From positions 32,968,613 to 33,032,612 of the forward strand of contig CM017571.1 in assembly GCA_007844125.1 (NCBI GenBank): 64,000 bases of DNA, read 5' to 3'. Every line of letters starts with the position of its first letter. The stretch's first letter is position 1. The translations under genes were made by a program, and so were the position numbers. The stretch is from Sinonovacula constricta. Taxonomy: Eukaryota > Mollusca > Bivalvia > Cardiida > Solecurtidae. Positions 12,991 to 24,440 of the stretch are shown piece after piece. A model generated the notes under the pieces. The model saw only the letters and a program-made list of their open reading frames with translations. It did not search any database and was not told the DNA's origin.

Positions 12991-13460
12991 GCACAAGTTC
13001 GGAAAAGAACATCGAAGGTAACGGTTTAGACATACCGGGATTCTTGATACGTGCTTCAGTCTTCATCGTTAGATAGCTCCTGCACATTGGAAGAAATTAA
13101 GATTGCCACTAAGAAATAAGGAAATCAAATGATCAGAATAGCTTTTTTTGAACAATGTTTTGAATATTTACTTTAAACATTCCCAGTTTAACGCACGTTT
13201 TCGGCTCAAATCAGGGGTACAACACACAAATTGGTACTGTAAGGTCCGAGCAATTTCTAAGATTGCATTTTACATTTCTGTATCAAACAACCTTACACAC
13301 CTGTACTGGTTTAGTTCGTGTCATATATACTGCGTTTATATTATTTTGCCGTATGTAACAATATGTTGACATTTTAAATACTTGTTTTAGTATATCACAT
13401 AGTTTGGGATGTTTATGTACACACAGATCTCGGCGAAGAAATAAAATAGTTTACTATGTA

Positions 13461-13548
13461 TTTCTCTCTTTCTTTCTCTCTCTCCACTCTCTCTCTCTCT
13501 CTCTCTCCCTCTCTCTCTCCCTCTCTCTCTTTCTTTCTCTCTCTCCTT
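13461..13548. repeat. (CT)n microsatellite
   Basis: This is a nearly pure pyrimidine run. At the matching place in the left arm (about 9195-9240) there is only a short, decayed GA-rich stretch, so the tract expanded after the duplication or shrank on the left. Confidence 0.95.
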
Positions 13549-15146
13549 CATTGTTTCTTTTTAATATTTTGCTGTGTGCCATTTAGTAACGTGTTATGAA
13601 AACAGATTGTGTGTATTGGTCTTTGGCTACCTACATCTTGGAGGAGCTGCTTCGCTCCAAGTATTACAAACATAATCGAACAAGCGGCCCTCAAATGAAC
13701 ATAACATATACTGCACCTTTTGTATTTCATATTGTTTAAAAGTATCAGACAATCCATTTAACATATAACTAATCTTTTACGAAACTCATTTAAGAAATTT
13801 GAAATAATGTCTGTCATAACACCCTGGTAAAGCACTGCTAACAGGTGAGAATAAAACCTCCTTATCTAACGGGGTTCGAAGTACGTTATATACGATGTAT
13901 GGCGTTACAGTATGGATATGACTAACATTAGATGAAAGATAAATAAGGAATCAAATTCATCCATATAAACCGTTACATTTAAGCTGTGTATCCTATCGAC
14001 TTCGTTTTTTTATTACGAATAGAGCGTTGTTTTCTTAACATATTGCACGTAAAATACTCGATTTATTTAAAAGAAACTGCATTTATCACGCATCAGGTAT
14101 ATAGATACTTATTTATTGTCACCTTTGGCCAAAAAGAAGTCTTGAAAAAACTTATAAAGCAAATTTATTTAATCGACCTAAGTCATTGTTTGCAAGCACA
14201 GCAATCAAAACAAAACCTCTATTCGCAAAATGGATTTTCGGTATTTAACTTCTTTCCGCACAGATGGTCTCTCTTTATCTCGAAAACGAAAGTAGGGAAA
14301 ATTCATGGATTTACTTAATGGTGAGGTCAACTCATATTCAATTGTTATACTGAATTGTATTTTGTTAAACATCTGGAAAGTTTATTATTCTACTTAATCT
14401 ATGTAGCTAATTATACAACACATGTTTTAACCAGTGTTCGAACGAGATAGTCCCGGATAAACATGTGTTGGTGTTTGAATACTCACTTTTTATCAATTGT
14501 GCTTTTAACGAGTGTCCGAGAGAATTATTCCCAGACAAACATTTGTTGATGTTTAGATGCTACCGTTTTATCTTGTTGAAATTAATTACGCATTGTTAAC
14601 CCGAACACACATTCTGTTGACAAGGTTAACAGCTGTTTGAGAGTTCATTTCCTTGTTGTCGACTTCAGATGAACAGAATATAAAGAAACTACAATATTTC
14701 CTAGGTAATTACATGTTATGTTTGTGGGTTTCTACCCCCTTCCCAGACTAGTAATGCCATTAACATGAATTCAACAATACTTGCACACCGTATCTAAAAA
14801 TTTCATTAAAGGCTTTAACTAATGTATTGCATATCATATGTCAACTTTACCATTCATATATATTGCATGTGATTGGACAACTTGTGATTGTATTTATTTA
14901 TATAGTCCTTACTTAACATTTATTTAAATAATATTTCTATAGTCCTATGAATTTCATGAATTTCACCACTGTTCTTTATTCAATATGTCAAAGTTTAAAT
15001 GTGTGTTTCTGTAAGTGCATGTGTTTACAGGCACTGAACATGGTGGCATGATGAAGAACCTTTCAGCTCAGAAATAAATAAATCTTTTGTTTAAGGATAC
15101 TGTACTTTTTCAAGAATTAATTTCATTTAAACATTTTATTTTGCAG

Positions 15147-15216
15147 GTTCAAGTGCCAGACAAGAGAGCATTGATTCTTGTACTTGCCAAATATTAGCTT
15201 AAAGTTGTAAGCCAAA
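15147..15216 (+). other. Gene B 5' UTR part of exon 1
   Basis: A ttttgcag acceptor ends at 15146, 70 bp before the start codon, just as in gene A. The upstream leader exon was not found. Confidence 0.65.
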
Positions 15217-15328
15217 ATGGCTCTGTTGAGAGGACAAAGGATCAGTGTACCTGCTTATTGTTATCCTAGGTATGATTACCTCAGCGAAAGGGCGGACGAA
15301 TTGATAAACTGTTTTGGGGGATTAGAAG
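15217..15328 (+). CDS. Gene B coding exon 1 with start codon
   Basis: ATG lies at 15217 in a good context (gccaaaATGG), and the donor is G|gtaatt. The exon has 37 codons plus 1 nt. The peptide begins MALLRGQRISVPAYCYPRYD and is nearly the same as in gene A. Strong conservation of VPAYCYPRYDYLSERAD between anciently duplicated copies suggests a constrained N-terminal segment. Confidence 0.92.
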
Positions 15329-17023
15329 GTAATTTGACAGAGGAATTGCTGTACTTTCATTGTTTGCATCTTTAATATTAACTGTGTAAGGCTGTCTGTG
15401 AGGCAATGACAATCAATACGCTGTTGAAATCCTTTTCTTTATTCAGCTAAATATATACAAAATATTGTTTATATTAGTTAGAAATAAAGACATAACATTT
15501 AAAATAACAAACCTGTTCTTAATTTACCTTAAACTTATTTTTTCTTAGTTATGCATAAAATATAAGGAAACGTCTTAGTTAAAGTTAGAAAGAACGCTTA
15601 ATGTTATAAATACTTTTAGTCCCTTCATATTATCAGGTGTGTGTGCTTGTACACAGTTTGTCTTCCTTCTGTCACATTATGTTGTTATTGGGCCGTGTTG
15701 TATACTTCTTTAACTTATATAAACGTATATGCTAAGAGTTATAACATGAGGACATTAAAGTGTACCCCTTCTGCTTATGTTTAACTTGAAATACGCTCTC
15801 AGATAAAATCCTTGATCCCTCAGATACTTAGGCCCGTATTTGCTGCGTGGTTAAAATAAACACCCTGTCAAACATGATAGCTTTTCATTATATAGGTTTA
15901 AGTTCCAGACGGACAATACTTTGATGTAAGATGGTCTTTCAGGTGAACTGCAGTACCTTTGTGGCCTTTCGGTGTTGCAATTCTACAAAATATTCAACTA
16001 TTCAACTTTTTTTTTATTATAAGTCATTGCATCTTAAGCTCAATGTGCCCAGGGTGAAGTTAGTCTGTTGTGCATAATCCAGTGTCAACAATTTGTGATA
16101 AACAAGAGGCTATGATTTTTATCTGACCTTAACCAAACATGGTTAAAATGTTTGTATGAAATCTTGGAAAGTTTGTTACTGGGTCAAGTGGGTTCAAAAA
16201 TAAGGTCACTTGGTTAAGTCCTATAAAACGTTTTGAACACTATAAACTAGTAGTTTACTAGGCCTAATCTTTACAGAAGCTTATCAAAATCTGTGTCTGC
16301 ATGGAAACCTAGTTGGTAAGATTGCTCAAGGTTTTACTAAACAAATAATTTTTGTTCATTAAATGTCAAAGACGCATTTTTATACATTTAGTTTTCTTAT
16401 AGGATTTAAAGCATACTGAAAATCTAGGTCCTCAGGTGAATGATTCAGGGTCAACATTGCAGTATTCTTCTAATTTTTACAGAACAATTGGTTAACCAGC
16501 GTATGAAACCAGTGGTGCAAATGTTCACAGACGTTCAGATTTCAGTTAATGTCAACGCCTGGTCTTTAGTCTAGGAAATTAAGTTGCACTGTTTTTCTAA
16601 ATACTTGTAGCTATTTAAAGTTCAACAACATTGTTTAGGTTAGAACTACACCTGCAGAAATATACGTCATGTGTATACATCAGTCACCAGTAGTACACTG
16701 ATTGCTTGGATAGTGAACCAACATTTTAAATGGTTCTATGTAATCTACACATATATATGACCTTTGACCAGGAGTTTAAATTCCGTGCCATGCATCTGAT
16801 TGTCTTAAGTTAGATATAGCTGAAAAGCAAGAGAATGATTTGGGTTTTTATCCATGGATACAGGCTGCTTTAAAAAAGAAAACTGACTTAATTGTTGCTC
16901 TTATGTTACTATTAATGTTTCTATTAATTGAAGTGGGATAGAAAAAAATACATCAGTAAGAAAAATAGTTTCAAACCAGAAACAAATAGCAATTGTATAC
17001 TTTTGTCTGTTTATTTGTCTTAG
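15329..17023. other. Intron 1 of gene B
   Basis: Non-coding; the mirror image of intron 1 of gene A with moderate divergence. It lacks the (AAT)n tract of the left arm. Confidence 0.75.
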
Positions 17024-17310
17024 GTTCATACATATTTCGAAGATACCTCGAACAGGGCAAGGAAAAACTTGGTTCTATAATCAGAAATAGAAAAACCTTG
17101 AAGTCAAAACTCGACTTATTTGTCTTCTACGAAAAAGAAGATTCAGATTTTCTTGAGATCAACCAATTCTTGGTCAAAAATGTGGATAAAGAACACAAAC
17201 CAGAGCCCGTTGCCATTTCATGGGAAGAAGTTTTGGAACTCACAAAGACTACAAAAGATGTTGATCTGTCCACAGCTTTTATCGTTGTATTGTCTGGAGA
17301 AGCATCAGAG
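17024..17310 (+). CDS. Gene B coding exon 2
   Basis: The acceptor is gtcttag and the donor GAG|gtaaaa; the exon is 2 nt plus 95 codons and ends in phase 0. The joint codon with exon 1 gives Gly. The segment KSKLDLFVFYEKEDSDF is followed by a charged stretch and then AFIVVLSGEASE, which looks like alternating strands and helices. It is homologous to exon 2 of gene A, which is 12 codons shorter. Confidence 0.9.
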
Positions 17311-18663
17311 GTAAAATTTAAAAAAATAAAATGTTAAATCCTTTGGTATTTCATTATCTTTAGGCCACATCTGTTTAAGTCATTGTATGCTTTATTTATG
17401 CTGTATTAACTATTAAGCTTTAAAACGTCAAAAACGTTTTCAGTTGCATCTTTATGCAATTTTGACTAGATATCTTCCTAGGGACTCGGCAGCAAATAGT
17501 GCAGGAGTGCAGGAGAAAACATGTATGACGCGATTTAAAAAATGTGACAGGCAACAAAAAGAAGCAAAGCGACAGATTGCTACAAAGCCTTTAAAATAGC
17601 TTAGCACAGCAGCAGATTGTTTGTCATTGTCATTACATGGGCGGATTTATCAAGAGGGGAGACAGTGGTTCCGGACCACAACCCCTTCCGTCATTATCAA
17701 TAATAGTAGTATATATGCCCATTGCTACAGATTAATTAGACGCGTAAGCAGGTATTTGTGCCTAAATTGTATAAAAGCACGTTAAAAACATTTGTGTAAA
17801 ACATACTTTCTATGAGGGACTGTTAACCATTTGAAATGCAGGAAATGACACTATCTAGCTTCTAGATGGCAACATTCTTCATGGGGAATATGTCCATAGA
17901 CCCACTTAAACTACTCGTACCTGTTCTATCTCACCTCTACCGTCATACCATGAAAAATACTATTATAGATTATATTTGTCACCGAGCATAAAAACAGTTT
18001 TTACACATGTAAAAAGATTCTATCAGCTTTTGAAATGCATTAAATGGCTTTACTGTGCTGCTGCATTTTAAATGTTTTCTTTGGTAACATGCCCATAGAT
18101 CTCCCTATCACGGCTATCACCTCTGGTCAATTAGTAAATATTTTTGGATCTATCCCTGCATTATTTTCTAAAATCGACAATTTGAGACAATGTCTTCAGA
18201 GGTTTTCACTATATAACAGGAAAAAACAGAAACTCGCGAATAATGATGCCCTGAAAAATATAGCTTAATGGTCTCTATTTAATACGGCCTTTATATATAA
18301 CCGAAGACCGATGCATTATGTGATTATATTGTTATCACTTTGAGGTCGGATTCGGAGAAGATACCTATTTACAAATGATGTTGAATAAGGTTGTAGACAA
18401 ACAGTAATAACGAACTGCACAAAATGAAAGTGGACCGACTTTTACTTTTGGGATCATGCTGGTAAATTCCATAATCATGTTACCTTTTCTTTTAAGTCAA
18501 TGCTTTCTGTGGTGCCTTGAATGTCTTACATCCATGCTTTCTTATATCATAATGTGCAAACGGCTCAACAATCTTCAAAAAGGCTAGAAAGAAATGCATA
18601 AAGTTATACTTTCATGAGGACTGTAAATATTTCACAGCAGTGATAAAGATTTATTAAAAAGCA

Positions 18664-18745
18664 AGACTTTTGGGCGGGGTCGTTTGCGACAGTGTCCAGA
18701 GTTATGAGAATTCTGGATGTCGGAGGCAGGAGGGATTGAGCCTTG
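18664..18745 (+). pseudogene. Relic of the SYENS/EGL exon module
   Basis: Reads CDSVQSYENS, then RRQEGLSLA before a stop. This matches CSSVKSYENA and RKHEGLTLHDL in the exon at 44103-44312. It is too short and has no usable splice frame, so it is a broken copy. Confidence 0.55.
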
Positions 18746-19948
18746 CGTGAGTTTTGTAAAATTGTCCGAATGTACAATCTCTATTTTGAGAGAAGTACTC
18801 TTAGCAGTGTAAGATTTGCCAGCTTTCCTATACCTTGTACATTAAATGTACCACGGAATAATTTTAACTGACCATTATTTGCATACCTTTAGTCTTTAAC
18901 AGTGTTAAACTTACACCCCAAAACATTTCTTTTCAGCTCCTTGATTAGTCTTTAGTACCGATGTTGTAAGCTACTACTTTTACTTATCATTGTACGCGTT
19001 CTAATGATTGTAGGCGTAGCTAAATGTAACTTCCTATTCAACAGTTTAACTGACTGCGCTCTTGATGCGTCTTAACGATCGTAAGCAGAATTGACAGTTA
19101 TGCAACATGTCGAAATCTATGGAGCACGCGGTTAATTATTTATACATTGGGCTTAGATGTGTCTTACATTGAATGCCATTTATGACCAGAAACAGGACAG
19201 GTTGCTCGGCGAGACACAAATACTCGTAAGAAAGGAGGACAGGCGATAGCAAGCTGGAGTTATTTTTAGAACACCGGTTCGTTCAAATTTCTGAAATCAC
19301 GATTTTCGTCAATGGTGATTTTCTCAAGCCAAATTTGATAATGTGAAGCCATTTGCTCCATTAAATAGGCTAGCGCGAACTCTTATTATTTATCGTATGC
19401 TCCTTTTGGGTAGGAGCTTAGTTTAAACATAATTATTTATAGTCGGTTAGAAAACATGTTCATTGCTCTTATATTTATCCTTTGCGGCTGCACTAGGCCA
19501 TGAACATGACATACGTGTTAATCAACAGGATGAAGTAAGAGAAAGAGCCTTAGGCTTTATATATTATGACTAGATCTCTAGCTATGATTATCTATTATCT
19601 AAGTCAGGACAGACAACCCTTCAGGTAGGCATTCCCACAATGATTGCACTGGAAACTTTTAAAATAATAAATGAACACGATCCGCTTACATGATTTTGGA
19701 AAATAACAACAGTTACTCTTTTAGATACACCTAGACAGCCATTGCACCCAAGATGAGGTACATGATGCACGGGCTCAGGTCTTTCCGATACAGGTCAACA
19801 AGTATCTGGAACGCTATGCCACAGCATTTTAGAGATACATGTTGTCTATGCTAGTTTAAAAGTATGCTGAGTGCGTGGGATGGGGAGAGCTATTCTTGTG
19901 CCTTGTGTCCTTTATAAATTATGTTTGATAAAACAGATCGGGTAAACC

Positions 19949-20260
19949 GGACCTGGTAGTGCAATCGGTAGAGCGTCAGCTTCAGGTACGGGAGGCCCTT
20001 TATAATCCCGGGCCGAGACATGCCAAAGTCGTTAAAATGGTAATGGTATAGCTCCCTTGCTAATGCTTAAGCAAATATAAGGGTTTTTCATGGATGGATG
20101 GCTCGGTGTCATGATAAGGAGACTGGATGTGGTGTCATGCCGGATGTTCACGGACTGCTATACACAGTGAAAGCGGCACTATATCTGCTTTAAGTGGACA
20201 CCGTCTCCAGATAGCTGAAATACTGGTGGTGGAACGATAAACACAATAAACAATAAATCT
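19949..20260 (+). mobile_element. tRNA-derived SINE
   Basis: The tRNA-like head has box A (TGGTAGTGCAATCGGTAGAG) and a diverged box B (TATAATCCCGGG). A body of about 230 bp follows, ending in an A/C-rich tail (AACACAATAAACAATAAAT). A second copy of the same family lies inverted at 63091-63417. The element is in the sense direction of gene B in intron 2 and has no counterpart in gene A intron 2, so it inserted after the duplication or was lost from A. Confidence 0.85.
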
Positions 20261-20647
20261 TGTAAATATACTTAAACTATGAACCTTGTTTTAATAACTC
20301 GTCACATATTTGTTCATACTTTTACCATTTGGCTTACATGTGAATACCTTTGTCTTGTACCTTTTTCAAATTTTGTTTTGCTCGACAATCGCAGATTTCC
20401 TTATTATTGATTACAAAATTGTTAACTGTGTGGCGGTCATAAGAAATATCCCCGTGCATGTTGTAATTTAATTTATTCTAGAAGGATTGTATTTTTCTTA
20501 GATGGATTGTGGACGATTTTGGTTCCTCAATTAACATTTATAATGAAAACATTTTGTATAGTAAGTCTAATAGAAAAACTTATCTAAGAAATTGTCAGCG
20601 CTTGGGCATTTTTATTCCTATTGATCTGTCTTCATTAATTACATTTT

Positions 20648-20757
20648 GGAAACCTCTCTGGAGGTGCGAAGTTAGAGCTCAGTAAAACCGGTTTAAGCAC
20701 CCCAGTCGGCCTCTTTTGCCGACTGATCGTTCTAAGGCGGTAACCGTTGGGTCTCCT
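20648..20757 (-). repeat. Unclassified dispersed hairpin repeat, copy 1
   Basis: On the minus strand it reads GGTTACCGCCTTAGAACG, CAGTCGGCAAAAGAGGCC GACTG, then AAACCGGTTT. The self-complementary CAGTCGG/CCGACTG pair forms a hairpin. Related copies lie at 26295-26395 and 57228-57272. Confidence 0.65.
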
Positions 20758-21844
20758 CTTTTTGTTTAATGACTCATCACTAATTTGATCCTTACTTTTA
20801 CATTTGGCTAGCATGTGAATGCTTTGTCCTATGCCTTTTCAAATTTTGATGGATGTTGCAATGCTCATAGGACTGTGTCATCTTTCCTTATTACGGTCAA
20901 AACCTAATACATGTCGGTAAATAGTTTTTCAAAGCTTATGTTTTTGTTAAAAATGCAAATGCATCAAACCACAAAATAGTTTGTATTGTATTTTGCCCAT
21001 TTCCTGGATGCATATAGAACCAGGGCTCGGGTATTGAGAACCTATATGAATGTGCCGTATGAGTTTTTCTCAAGGACAAAAATGCGTGGTCGGTTTCAGG
21101 GTTCAAGCCGGGACGTTCAGATAGTAGTCTAAAGTCTTAAACATTAGCCCAAGGCTGCTAACTTATAAAGGTGCTTATAAGGCAGTCTGAATCCACGCAT
21201 TTTAAACTAATCAGGAAATGGTCGGGCTGTACCATAAAACAATTTTGATAAAATCTAATAAAGTATTTAAGAAATATTATATGAACATTGTCGTGACAAT
21301 TAAAAAATATCTCAGTAATTGAAAAAAGCTGTTATATAAAGTATATGACAGTATCTCGTCACAGGGGAAATAGTAAGCACGTTTCTGTAAATATTGGGAA
21401 TTGCTAGTAGAAAAAAGAATGAGGCGGAGCTGGGCTAGCACTGACATTCGGTTCACTGGCAAATCTTTAGGCTAGGGCAAATTATCAGCGCTGGGCCAAG
21501 ATCCACTCGATCTCATTCAGTATAACACATATTGTGTAAGTCAGAAGAATCGTGTGTTGACTGAAAACAATGTCATTCAGAAACCGTACCTAATTAACCT
21601 ATTTAAATCATAAATTGGACTGGAAAAAAACTCTTAGAAACTTTACGTCATTCTATGTCATTAAAAAAAACCCCGTCATATTTAGCATTTTATGTTAAAC
21701 GGCCGATATAATATATCAGTGCACATAAAGCCATCATCAAATATTTATTACTGTTTTCTTGTTTTGTTACCACATACATCAAGATGTATCATGTATGTAT
21801 TACAAGAACATCTGTAAACATCTATTACATTTTCAATTATTTAG

Positions 21845-22178
21845 GTGTTGAAGATAGTCGATGACCCCGACATATTAAGAGCATTACCCCAACGACATAC
21901 ATACTTTGTCAGAAAAGACACAAAAGTGTGTTGCAAAATGGAAGATATGTTTAATAAGAAGCCGTGGAGAAGCAACCTAGGTAAATTAGTAGAGAGTGAT
22001 CTAGAGAAATCAGTGATGGACGTGGTGAAACAAATGGAGCAGTTCATGGCAGAGTTACTCCCAGGCAAGCGAGCACCCATACAGGGCAACATAATGGACT
22101 TTCTCCAGAAGCGCTTAAAAGACTGGCTTGGGAATGAAGAAACAAAGCAATATTTCTTGTCAATCACACAATCTCAAG
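21845..22178 (+). CDS. Gene B coding exon 3
   Basis: The acceptor is atttag, the donor CAAG|gtaagt; 111 codons plus 1 nt starting in phase 0. It contains HTYFVRKD, KVCCKMEDMF and a helical segment SDLEKSVMDVVKQMEQFMAE that is shared with gene A. A further amphipathic run (IMDFLQKRLKDWLGNEETK) follows, which A lacks in this form. No known domain recognised. Confidence 0.92.
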
Positions 22179-22330
22179 GTAAGTCTATCACATTGTCATG
22201 TTACAATGGACTTTCATGTTCTGCATTTTAACATTAAGAACAACTTCTAAGTCTATTTAATGGACTGATACCTAGTTATTGTCCTTATACATTGACAATT
22301 CTCTTTCATTATTCATTTACACGTAAACAG

Positions 22331-22500
22331 GCTGGGAAGGAACTTCAAAGACCTCAGAGAGAAAGCTGAATGCTAAATTCAGAAAAAAGATGCGGAAGTC
22401 CTTGACACGAAGAGCAGAATGTTGTGTCCTAGATTTTGTTGCCCAATACCATGGATTGAATCGACGTTTTACGAACCTTTTCTTGCAAAAGAACCTGAAG
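22331..22500 (+). CDS. Gene B coding exon 4
   Basis: The acceptor is aaacag, the donor AAG|gtgagg; 2 nt plus 56 codons, ending in phase 0. The peptide is strongly basic (KLNAKFRKKMRKSLTRRAE), then CCVLDFVAQYHGLNRRF. The exon matches gene A exon 4 in position and in the intron sequence after the donor (GTGAGGARTTTTGTCTTG), but the proteins differ a good deal. Confidence 0.88.
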
Positions 22501-23279
22501 GTGAGGAGTTTTGTCTTGCTAAGTCATCCTCTTTCATTTGTTTAATATGCTCGAATGGTCATATTATGTTATTGGACGCATTGACCTTTCATTACTTATT
22601 TCTTGATATTGATGTGCAGTAGTGCATAAAGGTTAACATCACTGAGATTGTATTATATGTTCTGGAGTAATTATGCTTTGTTATTCTTCTTCTGATAAGT
22701 TCTATTTTTTCCCCGATCATTTTCATGTGCGCTGGTAGCTTGATGTTTAGGCATAGAATACTCTGATCTTTAATGCTATTGTTAGTTTTTTATTGTTAAA
22801 ATGTAAGCTTGGCTTGTTGGGTTAAGAAATTTAAGGGTTTGTTTTTGTTTAATTTATGTGTGTTTTATTTATTTATGGCTCAAATAGAATTTACAACTGT
22901 TAAGCATGAATATATCAAGCATCGGTCAACCGTGTTATCAGTTCAGGTTCTTATCAAGAGTCCTTTGCAATAGAATAAATTACTCTTACTCTTTTACGTT
23001 AGACAAAAATTCAAGACTTATTGAAATAATTCTGTCATATTTATTTTAATTTCTCTAAAACAGTTTGAATGATATGTACTTTAAATTCAATACTAGACAG
23101 CATATTTGTTGGTGAATTAAAAAACTATCCTAGCCCCTGAAAAGAAAGAAAGAAGGAAACTGTTAGGAAGTTTCAGACATGTTATAAATTTGATGGGTTT
23201 TAGATTGTGCTAATCCATATATTCCGATTAATGTCAGGTCAAAAGAAGGGGTCACACAATATCTTTAGAAGTTACGTTA

Positions 23280-24440
23280 GTATAGCTTTAAAGGAATGAA
23301 ACAGGCTGGTGGTTGATTCGTCATGTTATAGTAACTTGTGTAGAACAGTAAGCATACCATAGGTTAGCTGACAAATTTTATGAGCAAGCATTTTATTACT
23401 ACAACCATTGGACATAAAATTCTCTCGCCGCCTTGGTTTGAGTTTCGGTCGGGGCCAAAACTTTCATGTGGAGAACTCTTCCAGCTGACCTGCAGCGCCA
23501 CTGTTGACCATCTACACTGATGACGTAGGATCTAGGTGAATGTTGTTCTCTGGTAAGTTTTAGCTCCTTTGTCATACTGAAGCTTGCAACTTCGACGTTT
23601 TCGTAGCAAGTCATTTTGTACAGCTTTTAGTAATTTTGGTTTAAGCAGTTTATTAGCAATGTGTAGTGTGTGCCTGCTTCGACTCGACATGAGCTGTTTT
23701 ACTTGTTTGCTATTCATGGCTTCTGTAGGAGTATTTCTGCAGTTTGGTGTTGCTTTCCAGACATCTTATTGACTGGCTGCTGCATTCTTCATCTATTCGT
23801 TTGGGAATCTTGTCTTTTGCGTTTGCCGTTATACTGGTTGTGAAAGTGGATTGAGGTACTATGTCCAAACTCCCATTCATCTGCAAAACTCTGCCCTGAC
23901 AAATTGGGGTCCACTTTCAAACACAACAGTCTCTGGGATTCGAAGTCGGCTGAAATGTTTCTTAAGTTACAAAAGATCTTGCTAGCTGTTGTTAAGTTAA
24001 GCTGATCTAAGCTGGAATGAACTTTGACAGTTATGTACCAGTCCTGAGAAGTGTTAAACTCATTTGCCGTCTGTTTGCTTTTGTACGTCAAATACTGCTT
24101 GCACTTTCATCATGTCGGATGGAACACTTTCTAATGTCAGCATTTTACTCATGAAGGTCATTTCTGTTTGTAAAAACGACGTCTCGTCTTTGTTCAACTT
24201 CAGGCCTAGGGCTATTGCTTTGTCGAGCACTAGAAAACTCGTCATTCGTTTCAGTTCTTTGTTGTTTGCAGACCTAATCTAATCTGTTTTTCTTGTTGAA
24301 ACAGTTCAGTACATCCATACTGGCACTTTTCTACTATATCATAATTGTGAAGCTTCATCGTCACATCGGCAAACAACTGTTTAACATTCAGAAATCTTAA
24401 ATGTACAATGACTCATCAAAGTACTGGTAATGTGGCTTCA
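23280..24440 (-). mobile_element. Decayed Ty3/Gypsy LTR-retrotransposon pol relic, right-arm copy
   Basis: On the minus strand there are broken pieces in polyprotein order. A segment after the RT active-site region lies at 24060-24245 (LGLKLNKDETSFLQTEMTF). Integrase follows at 23789-24030 (LDQLNLTTASKIF, then DPNLSGQSFADEWEFGHST). The integrase C-terminal side is at 23399-23717 (LMSSRSRHTLHIANKLLKPK). Frameshifts and stops separate the pieces. The relic aligns along its length with 1-1140 in mirror orientation, for example CAACAGCTAGCAAGAT and the tail near 23290-23340, so it is the same insertion duplicated and not an independent one. It is antisense to gene B. Confidence 0.85.

Larger units (their letters stand above)
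7599..15146. other. Head-to-head intergenic core of the A/B inverted duplication
   Basis: There is no convincing coding exon between the divergent starts of A and B. The two sides are diverged mirror images around about 11.35 kb. The segment 7620-7740 matches the reverse complement of 15000-15125 (shared GGTTCTTCATCATGCCACCA). The segment 9120-9290 matches 13400-13640. The segment 10620-10720 matches 11990-12100 (shared CAGAGATTTCAAT). The non-coding first exons and the promoters of both genes should lie here. Confidence 0.75.
17311..21844. other. Intron 2 of gene B, about 4.5 kb
   Basis: Non-coding apart from relics. It holds a decayed exon-like module (18664-18745), a tRNA-derived SINE (19949-20260) and a dispersed hairpin repeat (20648-20757). 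The stretch at about 18590-18640 resembles 17790-17840 (ACTTTC-ATGAGG-ACTGT), suggesting a small local duplication. The last 400 bp mirror intron 2 of gene A. Confidence 0.7.

Noticed and set aside
13986..14318. 110-codon open frame between genes A and B
   Set aside because: Its mirror at about 8460-8700 is not open and the composition is not protein-like.
1..24440. Palindrome as an assembly join of two haplotypes
   Set aside because: The arms are too diverged (indels, different intron sizes, a SINE in one arm only) for allelic copies, though a misjoin at the centre cannot be ruled out without reads.
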